From: an uncultured Collinsella sp.
GTDB taxonomy: Bacteria; Actinomycetota; Coriobacteriia; Coriobacteriales; Coriobacteriaceae
DNA: 31,744 bases
Assembly: GCA_902488525.1 (NCBI GenBank)
Contig: CABTWP010000021.1
Span: 1-31,744 of the forward strand
Reading direction: 5' to 3'
The notes beneath the pieces were generated by a model. The model was not told where the DNA came from. It did not search any database and worked only from the letters and a program-made list of their open reading frames with translations. Positions 7,810 through 15,416 of this stretch are shown here, one piece after another (positions within the stretch are counted from its first letter, which is position 1; each line of letters opens with the position of its first letter). A program made the translations under genes and the position numbers.

Positions 7810-7884
7810 ACCGGTTGACACCCGACGGGACACAGCCGGGCGAGACGAATCCGTGCTACCGCCCCGCCTGGCCGCGATGCTCAA

Positions 7885-9915
7885 CTACAGCTCGTTGGCC
7901 GCGTGATACGCCGTGCGGATGGCGCTCGCAATGTCGGCGGTGCGCTCGCCCGAGCAGTCGCCCACGCAGGTCACGGGCACCGTCACGCCGTCCAGGTCAA
8001 ACGCGTTGGCCTTGGAGCCCACGGCCATCACCACGTAATCGCAGGCGATATTTACCGGCTCCTCGGCGCCGTCCTCGGTGGTGCGCACGGCCTCCACGCC
8101 CTCGTCGGTAATGGCGGTCAGGCGGGTCTTCACGTGCTGCTCCACGTTGTGCTCGGCAAAGTCGCTCATAATCAGCGGCAGAATGGTCTCGGACTCGCCC
8201 GCGGCAATCTTGTCGAGCATCTCCACGATCGCCACCTCGCAGCCGTGCTGCAGCAGGTATTCGGCAGTCTCGGTGCCCACCAGGCCACCGCCAATGACAG
8301 CGACGCGGCCCGTAAGCTCCACCTTGCCGGCCAGCACGTCCCAGCTCGAGACGACCTTGTCCGAATCGGCACCCGGAACGGGGATGACCACGTCGTGCGC
8401 GCCCACGGCCACAATCGCGGCGTCGGCGGCGTTGAGGTCCTCAGCGGTAGCGGCATGGCTGAGCTCAACCTTCACGTCCAGACCAGGCAGAATCTTCTCG
8501 TAATACTCGACCGAGCGCATGATCTCGTCCTTGCGCGGAGGCGCAGCCGCCAGCACAATCTGGCCGCCCAAGTGATCGCTCGCCTCGTAGATGGTCACGT
8601 CGTAGCCGCGCTTGGCCGCCACGCGTGCGGCCTCCAGGCCGGCAATACCGCCGCCCACCACGGCGATCTTCTTGTCGCCCTCGCCCGGCTTGATGGCGAT
8701 GGTCGCCTCGTCACCGTTCTCGGCGTTGAGCACGCACGAGATGTACTTGCGGTTTTGGATCGCGTCGACGCAACCCTTGTTGCAGTTGAGGCACTCGCGG
8801 ATGGGCTCGCCCGTGGCGGCCTTCAGCGCAATGTCGGGGTCGCACATGAGCGAGCGGCCGTAGGCGATGATGTCGGCAGCGCCGTCTTCCAGAATCTTCT
8901 CGCCGGCCTCGACCGAGACCACGCGGCCGACGGTTGCCACCGGCACGGAGACCAGGGCCTTGACGCGCTCGGCCACGGGCAGCGTCCAGTTGTAGGGCAT
9001 GGCGCCCATGGGCGGAATGGTGTCGCCCATGTTGCCGGTGTGGTTTGCCTGTGCGACCTGGATCATGTCGATGCCCGCACCCTCGAGCAGCTTGGCGAAC
9101 TCGCATGCCTCGTCGGGCTGCAAGCCACCCTTGCCGCGCGGCGTGCCATCGGGGTTCTCCATGATCACGGGGAGCTTGTACTCCACCATCAGCTGCGGCG
9201 CGGCTTCCTTAATGGCAGCGACGACCTCCAGCGCGTAGCGAACGCGGTTCTCGAACGAACCACCGTACTCGTCGGTGCGCTGGTTGAGGATGGCCGAGCA
9301 CAGCGAACCCACCAGGCGGTCGCCGTGGACCTCGATGGCGTCGATGCCGGCCTGCTGCGCGCGGGCGGCCGAGGCGGCGATGGCCTCCTTGATCTGGGTG
9401 AGCTGCTCTACGCTCGCCTCGTTCACAAAGTGCTGCATGTCGTGGTGCAGCTTGGCGTATGCCTGATTGCGGATCTCGTTGGACTCGGCCATCTTGGCGG
9501 CAAAGGCCTCCTCGTCGCCGGCGGCCTTGGCCTCCTGCGCGGCCTTGGCGGCGGCCATGGAACCCATGACCATGCGGCCGACACCGGGCACGTCGTACTC
9601 GGGGTGGAACAGCTGCAGCGCGACCTTGGCGCCGTGCTTGTGGACGGCATCGGCCAGGGCCTTAAACGTGGGGATTTGGGCGTCGGTCGCCAGCTTGGGC
9701 GTGGGGCTTGCGGTCATGACGGGAGCAACGTCGCCGATGACGATGTAGCTCACGCCGCCACGGGCCAAGCGCTCGTAAAAAGCCAGGCTGCGCTCGCCGA
9801 TGGAACCGTCACGCTCCTCGTAGCCGGTGGTCAGCGGCGGGAACATAATGCGGTTTTTGAGCTCAAGGGGGCCAACCGTAATGGGCTGGAGCAGCTTGGA
9901 TGCAGGTGCGGTCAT
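7885..9915 (-). CDS. NADH:flavin oxidoreductase / ene-reductase with Fe-S and FAD domains
   Basis: This enzyme of about 676 residues belongs to the 2-enoate reductase / dienoyl-CoA reductase / BaiCD-BaiH type. Residues 1 to about 350 are an Old Yellow Enzyme FMN barrel (QRTDEYGGSFENR near the active-site region). Next is a [4Fe-4S] motif, CLNCNKGC plus a downstream cysteine. The C-terminal half binds FAD and NAD(P)H (GGGIAGLEAA and GGGLVGTETA). It probably reduces an activated C=C bond of an unsaturated acid, steroid or bile-acid-like substrate; the substrate cannot be read from sequence. An Ala/Glu-rich helical insert sits at about 115-160 in the barrel. The ATG at 9915 is preferred over 9921 because GAGAGGA lies 6 bases before it. 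It is a single-gene unit. Confidence 0.87.
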   Translation of the reverse strand: MTAPASKLLQPITVGPLELKNRIMFPPLTTGYEERDGSIGERSLAFYERLARGGVSYIVIGDVAPVMTASPTPKLATDAQIPTFKALADAVHKHGAKVALQLFHPEYDVPGVGRMVMGSMAAAKAAQEAKAAGDEEAFAAKMAESNEIRNQAYAKLHHDMQHFVNEASVEQLTQIKEAIAASAARAQQAGIDAIEVHGDRLVGSLCSAILNQRTDEYGGSFENRVRYALEVVAAIKEAAPQLMVEYKLPVIMENPDGTPRGKGGLQPDEACEFAKLLEGAGIDMIQVAQANHTGNMGDTIPPMGAMPYNWTLPVAERVKALVSVPVATVGRVVSVEAGEKILEDGAADIIAYGRSLMCDPDIALKAATGEPIRECLNCNKGCVDAIQNRKYISCVLNAENGDEATIAIKPGEGDKKIAVVGGGIAGLEAARVAAKRGYDVTIYEASDHLGGQIVLAAAPPRKDEIMRSVEYYEKILPGLDVKVELSHAATAEDLNAADAAIVAVGAHDVVIPVPGADSDKVVSSWDVLAGKVELTGRVAVIGGGLVGTETAEYLLQHGCEVAIVEMLDKIAAGESETILPLIMSDFAEHNVEQHVKTRLTAITDEGVEAVRTTEDGAEEPVNIACDYVVMAVGSKANAFDLDGVTVPVTCVGDCSGERTADIASAIRTAYHAANEL

Positions 9916-10057
9916 GGACATTCCTCTCTTGTAGGCGCGGCGGCGATGATGCCGCGTAGTTGTCTAGAGGATATGGCATGGGAATACAACAGCGCAACGG
10001 AAATCGGCGGACAGCAGGTAGCGGCAGGTGGATGGGGATGGGCGGGGCGGCCCGTCG

Positions 10058-10122
10058 GTTTATCTCAATCTGTAACAGTTACTCGGCAAAATCCGTCCCT
10101 CGTGTTACAGATTTAGACAAAC
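10058..10122. repeat. Palindromic repeat, type 1 (BIME-like), copy A
   Basis: Arms 10058-10077 and 10103-10122 pair with two mismatches in 20. The perfect core is AATCTGTAACA/TGTTACAGATT. The 25-base loop begins GTTA and contains CAAAATCC, like copy C at 28621-28683. Confidence 0.85.
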
Positions 10123-10142
10123 ACGACCCAACCCACCGGTAT

Positions 10143-10199
10143 ATCTCGATCTGTAACGCCTAGCCGCCCAAATCGGGTCTAGATGTTACAGATCGAGAT
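10143..10199. repeat. Palindromic repeat, type 2 (BIME-like), copy B
   Basis: A perfect 15-bp stem pairs ATCTCGATCTGTAAC with its complement at 10185-10199. The loop contains CCTAG and CCCAAAT, like copy D at 28707-28761. It lies 85 bases from copy A, the same spacing as C to D. Confidence 0.85.
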
Positions 10200-10249
10200 G
10201 TTTGATTGAGAGGCTGGGAATTGAACCGAAGAAACGATCCCGGGATAAC

Positions 10250-10279
10250 AAAAAAGCTCGCCGGCCAGGCCGACGAGCT
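10250..10279 (-). terminator. Terminator of the initiator tRNA
   Basis: A GC-rich stem, AGCTCGCCGGCC (10255-10266) with 10268-10279, has one G-T pair. It is followed on the minus strand by TTTTTTGTT. It lies just past the tRNA 3' end. Confidence 0.85.
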
Positions 10280-10288
10280 GCAAGTTCT

Positions 10289-10365
10289 TGGTCGCGGGGG
10301 CAGGATTTGAACCTACGACCTCCGGGTTATGAGCCCGGCGAGCTACCAGACTGCTCCACCCCGCA
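10289..10365 (-). tRNA. tRNA-fMet (initiator), anticodon CAT
   Basis: The 77-nucleotide cloverleaf includes an encoded CCA. The anticodon loop CTCATAA sits on a stem with three G-C pairs (GGG/CCC), the mark of bacterial initiator tRNA. The D-arm and T-arm (GGTTCAAATCC) are canonical. The 1-72 position is U-G here, where many bacterial initiators have C-A; both leave the end weakly paired. It has its own promoter and terminator. Confidence 0.96.
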
Positions 10366-10396
10366 ATGTCTGGGCGCCTCATGTGCGCAAGAAAGA

Positions 10397-10425
10397 ATAT
10401 TACGCGGGAGTTCGGTAAACGGCAA
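10397..10425 (-). promoter_or_regulatory. Promoter of the initiator tRNA
   Basis: On the minus strand TTGCCG (10420-10425) and TAATAT (10397-10402) are separated by exactly 17 bases. They end 32 bases before the tRNA 5' end. Confidence 0.8.
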
Positions 10426-10517
10426 GGAAAATCTCGTAGAGCATAATTCCTTCATATTTAAACCCCTCAGCCCCTATCACCGTAAACGAATCGCAGCCGA
10501 GCGCCGTCGACGGCACG

Positions 10518-10525
10518 TATACAAT
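10518..10525 (+). promoter_or_regulatory. Possible -10 element of coaX
   Basis: TATACAAT lies 37 bases before the coaX start. No good -35 is present at the expected distance. Confidence 0.4.
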
Positions 10526-10561
10526 GGTGCGCGTCCTTTTATGCCGACACCGGGAGTAGAC

Positions 10562-11335
10562 ATGCTGCTCGCTATCGATATGGGTAACACACAGACGGCC
10601 ATGGGCCTGTTTGACGGAGACGAGCTGGTGCAGTCGTGGCGCATGCCCACCGACCGCTCTTATACCGCCGACGAGATCCATGTGCGCCTGATGGGTTTCT
10701 TTAAGATGTACGGCCTCTCGCTCGACGCGGTCGACGCGATCGCCTTCGCCGGCGTGGTGCCGCAGCTCTCGCGCGAGTGGCACACTGTGGCCGACCGCAT
10801 TGCCGCGGACGCCATCGTTATCGGGCCGCAGACGGCCGCGGTGACCAAGCTGCGCGCGGCGCGTCCCCAGGCCGTAGGCGCCGATCGCGTCGCTAACGCC
10901 GTTGCGGCCGAGACCTTCTACGGCGCGCCGGCAATCGTGGTGGACTTTGGCACCGCGACCAATATCGACGTCATCGATGAGGACGGTTATTACATTGGCG
11001 GAGCGATCGCGCCGGGCATTCGCATCTCCATGGACGCGCTTGCCGCCCGTGCCGCCAAGCTCGCCAGCGTGCCGCTCGAGGCGCCCGAGCACGCCATCGG
11101 CCGCGATACCGAGGAGTGCATCAAGGTCGGCGCCGTGATGGGCGCCGCCGCCATGGCCGAGGGCCTGGTCGCGCGCATGAAGCGCGAGCTGGGCCGCGAG
11201 GATGCCACCGTTATCGCCACGGGCGGTCTCGCCGGCATCGTCGCCGATTCGACCGATGCCTTCGACGTAGTCGACGGACAGCTCACCATCAAGGGTATCT
11301 GCGAAATCTACCGCCGCATGCAGGAGCTGGGATAG
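10562..11335 (+). CDS. coaX: Type III pantothenate kinase
   Basis: This kinase phosphorylates pantothenate in the first step of coenzyme A synthesis. The 257-residue protein has the usual CoaX length. It starts with the ASKHA nucleotide-binding signature AIDMGNTQT, and further carries GADRVANA, VVDFGTATNIDVID and GGAIAPGI. GGGAG lies 5 bases before the ATG. It is monocistronic, between the initiator tRNA (opposite strand) and a convergent AAA ATPase gene. CoaX needs a monovalent cation and is insensitive to CoA feedback in known members. Confidence 0.95.
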   Translation: MLLAIDMGNTQTAMGLFDGDELVQSWRMPTDRSYTADEIHVRLMGFFKMYGLSLDAVDAIAFAGVVPQLSREWHTVADRIAADAIVIGPQTAAVTKLRAARPQAVGADRVANAVAAETFYGAPAIVVDFGTATNIDVIDEDGYYIGGAIAPGIRISMDALAARAAKLASVPLEAPEHAIGRDTEECIKVGAVMGAAAMAEGLVARMKRELGREDATVIATGGLAGIVADSTDAFDVVDGQLTIKGICEIYRRMQELG

Positions 11336-11390
11336 AGCAGGGGCTTAAGTCGAGCACGAACGCGAGCGGCGAACTAGGCAACGCATCGGT

Positions 11391-11433
11391 CCTATTCCTC
11401 AAAATCGAAAATTTATCAGTTTTGAGGAATAGG
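11391..11433. repeat. Palindrome copy 1, beside the AAA/DUF4143 gene
   Basis: A perfect 14-bp stem, CCTATTCCTCAAAA with 11420-11433, has a 15-base loop containing GAAAA. It starts 56 bases past the coaX stop and ends 7 bases before the ATPase stop. It may also act as a shared terminator for the two convergent genes. Confidence 0.9.
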
Positions 11434-11440
11434 CTTTCTG

Positions 11441-12637
11441 CTACGCCTCGCCGCATAGCCACCTCGCCAGGTCCACGATCTGCACCCCATTGCGGTCCGT
11501 GGCCTCGTGATGCGTTCGGGCGAGAATCATCTTGGGGTACGCGTCGCCAATGCTCAGCAGTGGCGAAATCTCGCGTTCAAATGTCTTATCCGAGCTGATG
11601 TCGTCGCTCACCTGAATGTAGAGCTTCTCGCTTCGCTTGATTGCTACAAAGTCTATTTCCTTTTTATAGAGCACGCCGACGTATACCTCGTATCCGCGGC
11701 GCAGCAGCTCGATTGCCACCATGTTCTCGTATACGCGTCCCCAATCCATATCACGTGTACCGAGCAGCGCGTATTTGAACGCGTGGTCTGCCAGGTAATA
11801 CTTCTCGCCGCTCTTAAGGTATTTTTTGCCGCGGATGTCGTACCGACGAACTTTATAGAAGGCAAACGCATCGCACAGGTACCCCATGTACGTGCCGACC
11901 GTCTTGTTCGTTATCTTTAGCCCATCCGCGTTCAAAATATCCGTAATGTTACGTGCCGACGTTATGTTGGATACGTTGTCCATCATGTAATCGGCAATGC
12001 GCAGCAGCGCCGATTCGTTTCTCACGTTATGCCGCTGCACGATATCTCTCACGATGAGCGTTTTGAAGACATTGGAGAGATATTGATAACGCTGCTCCTG
12101 CAGTGGATAAGGGTAGGAGCCGGACATACCGCCGGTTCTCGCGTACTCATCGAAGTCGCGGTCGACCTCGCCCTCGTCGCCATAGAGTCGATACTCCTCA
12201 AACGAGAATGGGAAAACCTCGATCTCAAACGTACGCCCCGTAAAGAGCGTCGACAGATCGCTCGACAGCAAAAAGGCATTCGATCCGGTAATGAATATGT
12301 CGTACTGCTCGGATGCGTGGAGGCTGTTGATCGCACGCTCAAAACCGTCGCACATCTGAACTTCATCGATAAGCAGAAAGTTTTGTTTGCCGGACACTCG
12401 ATGCTCTTTTACATAGGCGAGCAGCGCGTGATACTCGAGCAGATTCTCGAACTCATCGAGGTTGTAGTTGATATGGATGACATTCGAATTGGACAGATTT
12501 GCCTCCACGTAATCGCGGAGGGCCTCGAGCAATTTTGATTTACCGCTACGACGGATGCCCGTGATGACCTTGATGTCCGGCACGCCAATAAGGCTCGTCA
12601 ACGTGTCCATATATGACGTTCTATTGATGAGTTTCAT
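11441..12637 (-). CDS. AAA ATPase with DUF4143 C-terminal domain
   Basis: This 398-residue protein has an AAA_14 ATPase domain: Walker A GIRRSGKS at 27-34, Walker B FLLIDEVQ at about 87-94, and sensor-like ITGSNA. The C-terminal DUF4143 domain shows a nuclease-like core, with EIDF at 327-330 followed by a YIQV strand, as in PD-(D/E)XK folds. Members are common in anaerobes and archaea but have no settled function. GAGGAGG lies 6 bases before the ATG. The gene has a lower GC content than its neighbours and is flanked by three copies of one palindrome (one downstream, two upstream), which points to acquisition as a unit. The upstream copies could also be operators. Confidence 0.88.
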   Translation of the reverse strand: MKLINRTSYMDTLTSLIGVPDIKVITGIRRSGKSKLLEALRDYVEANLSNSNVIHINYNLDEFENLLEYHALLAYVKEHRVSGKQNFLLIDEVQMCDGFERAINSLHASEQYDIFITGSNAFLLSSDLSTLFTGRTFEIEVFPFSFEEYRLYGDEGEVDRDFDEYARTGGMSGSYPYPLQEQRYQYLSNVFKTLIVRDIVQRHNVRNESALLRIADYMMDNVSNITSARNITDILNADGLKITNKTVGTYMGYLCDAFAFYKVRRYDIRGKKYLKSGEKYYLADHAFKYALLGTRDMDWGRVYENMVAIELLRRGYEVYVGVLYKKEIDFVAIKRSEKLYIQVSDDISSDKTFEREISPLLSIGDAYPKMILARTHHEATDRNGVQIVDLARWLCGEA

Positions 12638-12663
12638 TGGGGCCTCCTCGCGGTCTTTTATCG

Positions 12664-12703
12664 CTATTCCTCAAAATTGAAAAATTTCAGTTTTGAGGAA
12701 TAG
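12664..12703. repeat. Palindrome copy 2
   Basis: The 13-bp stem CTATTCCTCAAAA pairs with 12691-12703 and has a 14-base loop. It lies 26 bases upstream of the ATPase start, in its leader or promoter. Confidence 0.9.
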
Positions 12704-12747
12704 GCTCTATAGCGAATATACCTCGCGAAAGACCGAGCTGCCTTAAT

Positions 12748-12790
12748 CCTATTCCTCAAAAACGAAAATTTTTCAGTTTTGAGGAATAGG
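12748..12790. repeat. Palindrome copy 3
   Basis: A perfect 14-bp stem (12748-12761/12777-12790) has the same sequence as copy 1. It lies about 84 bases from copy 2 and 98 bases past the stop of the BirA-like gene. Confidence 0.9.
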
Positions 12791-12888
12791 GCGCTGGCAA
12801 CCCATTCCCCAGATAGGCGAAACCCTCCCCGGCACAGGCCGAGGAAGGTCTTGTTGTCATGTCTATCTTTGGGCGCGAACGCCCCGCG

Positions 12889-13590
12889 CTACAGCCCGCG
12901 AATTCGTACGGCCTCGGGCGGAAACTCCTGCTCGCCGGCATCGGTCTTAATGGTCGCGCGGCCCCAGATGTCCAGGCCTGCAAACACACCGACCGCAAGC
13001 GGCAGGCCGTTGGGCGACACCGCCGCAACTTGGCGGCCCAGCAGCGGCACCATGTCGAAGTACTCGCCCAACACGGGGGCCAGCGGACCGGCAGCGCCCT
13101 GCGGCGTGTTGGCAACAACCGCCCAGGTGTCCACACGGGTCAGCACGGCGGCGGCCAACTCCTCGACCAGCGCTTCGTCAGCCACGTCCACACCAAGCTC
13201 GCTCAGCGCCGAACGCTCAATATCCACCGTCACGGCACCGAACATGCCTGCGGCACCGGCGCCACCGTTGACGGAGACGCGTGCAAACGACGTCTCAAAC
13301 GCAGGCGCACCGCACACGATATCGCTCGGCCACTGGATACCCACCTTACCGGCAAGGCCCAACCCCGGCGTCGAAGCCGTGCCCACGAGCGCGTCCATCA
13401 TGCCCATCGCGGCCACAAACGGCAGGCCGTGGAAGGCATGCATGTTCACATCCGGGCGCACGACCAGCGAAAACGTCAACGACGCCTCGCCCGCGCTCCA
13501 AGCGCACCAGCCCGCGGACGCACCCTCGCGGCCCGCGTCACGCGCGGCGTCAAGCTCGGTACCGGCGGCAACAGCATTCATCTCGATCAT
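12889..13590 (-). CDS. BirA-like protein (degenerate biotin ligase domain)
   Basis: This 233-residue protein shares the biotin/lipoate ligase layout. LTFSLVVRP is followed by an Ala/Met helix, then IQWPSDI where BirA has KWPND, and finally a C-terminal small domain ending in WGRATIKTDAGE. The catalytic GRGRRGR loop is replaced by GREGASAG, and no KxxGIL biotin-binding segment is clear. It may be an inactive or repurposed relative. The start touches the folP-folK stop (adjacent TAG-ATG), so it is translated with that gene. It has no DNA-binding domain. A confident biotin ligase call is not justified. Confidence 0.55.
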   Translation of the reverse strand: MIEMNAVAAGTELDAARDAGREGASAGWCAWSAGEASLTFSLVVRPDVNMHAFHGLPFVAAMGMMDALVGTASTPGLGLAGKVGIQWPSDIVCGAPAFETSFARVSVNGGAGAAGMFGAVTVDIERSALSELGVDVADEALVEELAAAVLTRVDTWAVVANTPQGAAGPLAPVLGEYFDMVPLLGRQVAAVSPNGLPLAVGVFAGLDIWGRATIKTDAGEQEFPPEAVRIRGL

Positions 13591-15321
13591 CTACATACGC
13601 CCCAATTCGCCCACGATATGGCCCACGCGGTCCTCGGGCTCCTTGACCTCGACGCCGTTGTAGCGGAAGAACCGCGCCGGGTCGTGCATCAAGTCCTCAA
13701 GCGGCACCAGCACAAAATCGCGCTCGCCGATCAGTGGATGCGGCAGGCGCAGCTTTTTGCCGCCGTGGGTCTCGCCGTCCATCCACAGCAGGTCCAGGTC
13801 GATGGTGCGCGGACCGTTGGCCTTGGCCTTTTTGGAGCGGTCGCGCCCCAGCTCGGCCTCGATCTTCATGAGCTCGTCGAGCAGCACCAACGGCGCCAGC
13901 TCGGTCTTGATCTCGATGACGGCGTTGGCAAACGCGTCCTGGCGCGTCTCGTAGGCAGGCTCGCTCTCGTAGATCTTGGAGGAGTTGGACACGCAGGTGA
14001 GTGGAATCTCGGCGATCATCTCGCGTGCGGCGCGGATGTTGTCGCAGCGATGCCCCAGGTTGGAGCCCACGGCCACAAACGCGCGGCGCGGCTGTGGCTT
14101 GGCAACCGCCCAGTAGCCGTTCAGGAACTGCGCAAAACCCGCGGCGTCGTGCACGCGCACGATGTTGGCACCGGCCTGGATGGCGCCCAGGCACACGCCA
14201 AACGTAGCGGCATCGCGCTCGGCGGCCTCGGTCACGCCCGAGACGGCGCCCACAAAGCGCTTGCGCGACACGGCGCACATGAGCGGATAGCCCAGTGACG
14301 CCATCTTGGCAGTCTCGCGCTGGATGACGATGTCCTCGTTAGCCGACTTACCAAAGCCCGGGCCAGGATCGATGCAGATGCGGTCGCGCGACACGCCGGC
14401 ATGGATGAGCGTGCGGGCCTGGTCGGACAGAAAGCCCATGACGCGGCGCATGATGGGCGCCGAATCGGGCAGGGTGAAGCGGCGGAGCTGCGAGGTGGGC
14501 ACGTAGGCTTCCTCGCGGCGGGCGCCGCGGCGCATCATGGCGGCCAGTCGGTCATTGGACTCCGATGCGGCCTCGGTGGCCTCGGGCGCGGGCGCGACGG
14601 TCTCGGCGGCAGCAGCCTGCTCGGCGGCCGGCGTCTCCTGCTCGCTTGAAGGCTCGGACGTGGGCTCCGGATCGCCAAACGGCAGCGAGGGCTGCACCAC
14701 GCCACCCGGCAGCTTGGCCTCCGTCTTGGGCTCGCCCAGCAGCTTGCCACGGCGGCGGCGGGCAGGCTTCTCGGCCTCGCGTGCAGCCTCGGCGGCCGCC
14801 TCGCGCGCCTTCTCGGCAGCAAACGCCGCTGCCGAGGTATCGAGCTGCACCGTTGCGTGCGTGCGGGCGGGCGCGGCGACCTCGCCGGCATGCATCACGA
14901 TGACGCCGCAGGTGCTCGTCTTAACGAACTCGACCATCTTGGGATCAGTGAAGCCCGTCACGTCGTTGACGATCGAGGCGCCGCAGCGCACGGCCGCCTT
15001 GGCAACCGCCACATGACGCGTGTCGATCGAGACGATGGCGCCCTCCTTGGCCAGCGCACGCACCACGGGCAGCACGCGGCGAGCCTCCTCGTCGGGGTTG
15101 ACCGGGGTAAAGCCGGGGCGCGTGGACTCGCCGCCCACGTCGATGATGTCGGCGCCGGCGTCGAGCATCGCCAGGCCGTACTCGATGGCGGCATCGGGGT
15201 CGAAGTGCTCCCCGCCATCGCTAAACGAATCGGGCGTCACGTTGAGGACGCCCATGATGCGCGGACGGTCAAAGCTGAGCTCATACTTTCCGCACCGCCA
15301 TGTCTTGCTGTCGTTCGCCAT
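13591..15321 (-). CDS. folP: Dihydropteroate synthase / HPPK fusion (FolP-FolK)
   Basis: This 576-residue bifunctional folate enzyme has a FolP domain in two pieces. Residues 22 to about 148 carry MGVLNVTPDSFSDGG, GGESTRPG, SIDTR, IVND and VMHAGE. Residues about 290-400 carry DPGPGFGK, SRKRF and RVHD. Between them an Ala/Glu/Pro-rich insert of about 135 residues (150-285) interrupts the barrel. Residues about 412-576 form HPPK (FolK) with VGSNLG, GPRTIDLDLLW and LPHPLIGERDFVLVPL. AGGAGG lies 6 bases before the ATG at 15321. An earlier in-frame codon at 15498 has no site and gives an unlike N-terminus. It lies between cobB and the BirA-like gene. Confidence 0.93.
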   Translation of the reverse strand: MANDSKTWRCGKYELSFDRPRIMGVLNVTPDSFSDGGEHFDPDAAIEYGLAMLDAGADIIDVGGESTRPGFTPVNPDEEARRVLPVVRALAKEGAIVSIDTRHVAVAKAAVRCGASIVNDVTGFTDPKMVEFVKTSTCGVIVMHAGEVAAPARTHATVQLDTSAAAFAAEKAREAAAEAAREAEKPARRRRGKLLGEPKTEAKLPGGVVQPSLPFGDPEPTSEPSSEQETPAAEQAAAAETVAPAPEATEAASESNDRLAAMMRRGARREEAYVPTSQLRRFTLPDSAPIMRRVMGFLSDQARTLIHAGVSRDRICIDPGPGFGKSANEDIVIQRETAKMASLGYPLMCAVSRKRFVGAVSGVTEAAERDAATFGVCLGAIQAGANIVRVHDAAGFAQFLNGYWAVAKPQPRRAFVAVGSNLGHRCDNIRAAREMIAEIPLTCVSNSSKIYESEPAYETRQDAFANAVIEIKTELAPLVLLDELMKIEAELGRDRSKKAKANGPRTIDLDLLWMDGETHGGKKLRLPHPLIGERDFVLVPLEDLMHDPARFFRYNGVEVKEPEDRVGHIVGELGRM

Positions 15322-15396
15322 GAACATCCTCCTAAAATGCCCACGCCGCCGAGCTTGGGGAGCTGGCGGCGGGGTCGCTTTGCACTCAGTCTTTCT

Positions 15397-15402
15397 ATTG
15401 TA
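15397..15402 (-). promoter_or_regulatory. Possible -10 element of folP-folK
   Basis: TACAAT on the minus strand lies about 75 bases upstream of the folP start. The -35 is poor (TTGCGT at a 19-base spacing). A 10-bp stem-loop follows in the leader (15345-15370). Confidence 0.35.
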
Positions 15403-15416
15403 TCCGCGCGCGCGGG

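Noticed and set aside
7903..10116. 737-residue open frame antisense to the flavin oxidoreductase
   Set aside because: It is His/Gly/Arg-rich low-quality sequence with no motifs. The opposite strand carries a motif-rich enzyme, and GC-rich genes often leave long open shadows.
10143..10199. Possible CRISPR array made from the ATCTGTAAC repeats
   Set aside because: The units are palindromes in two types with conserved loops, only two per locus, and no regular spacers or cas genes. They fit REP/BIME elements.
10205..10235. Possible tRNA remnant (GGGAATTGAACC on the plus strand)
   Set aside because: It resembles a T-loop, but the stem does not pair and no cloverleaf follows. The initiator tRNA nearby is complete.
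10202..10561. Upstream extension of coaX into the tRNA region
   Set aside because: It would read through the tRNA gene. The AIDMGNTQT signature begins at the ATG at 10562, which has GGGAG before it.
12871..12884. GGGCG-CGAA-CGCCC hairpin as terminator of the BirA-like gene
   Set aside because: Only 5 bp of stem and no T-run; too weak to call.
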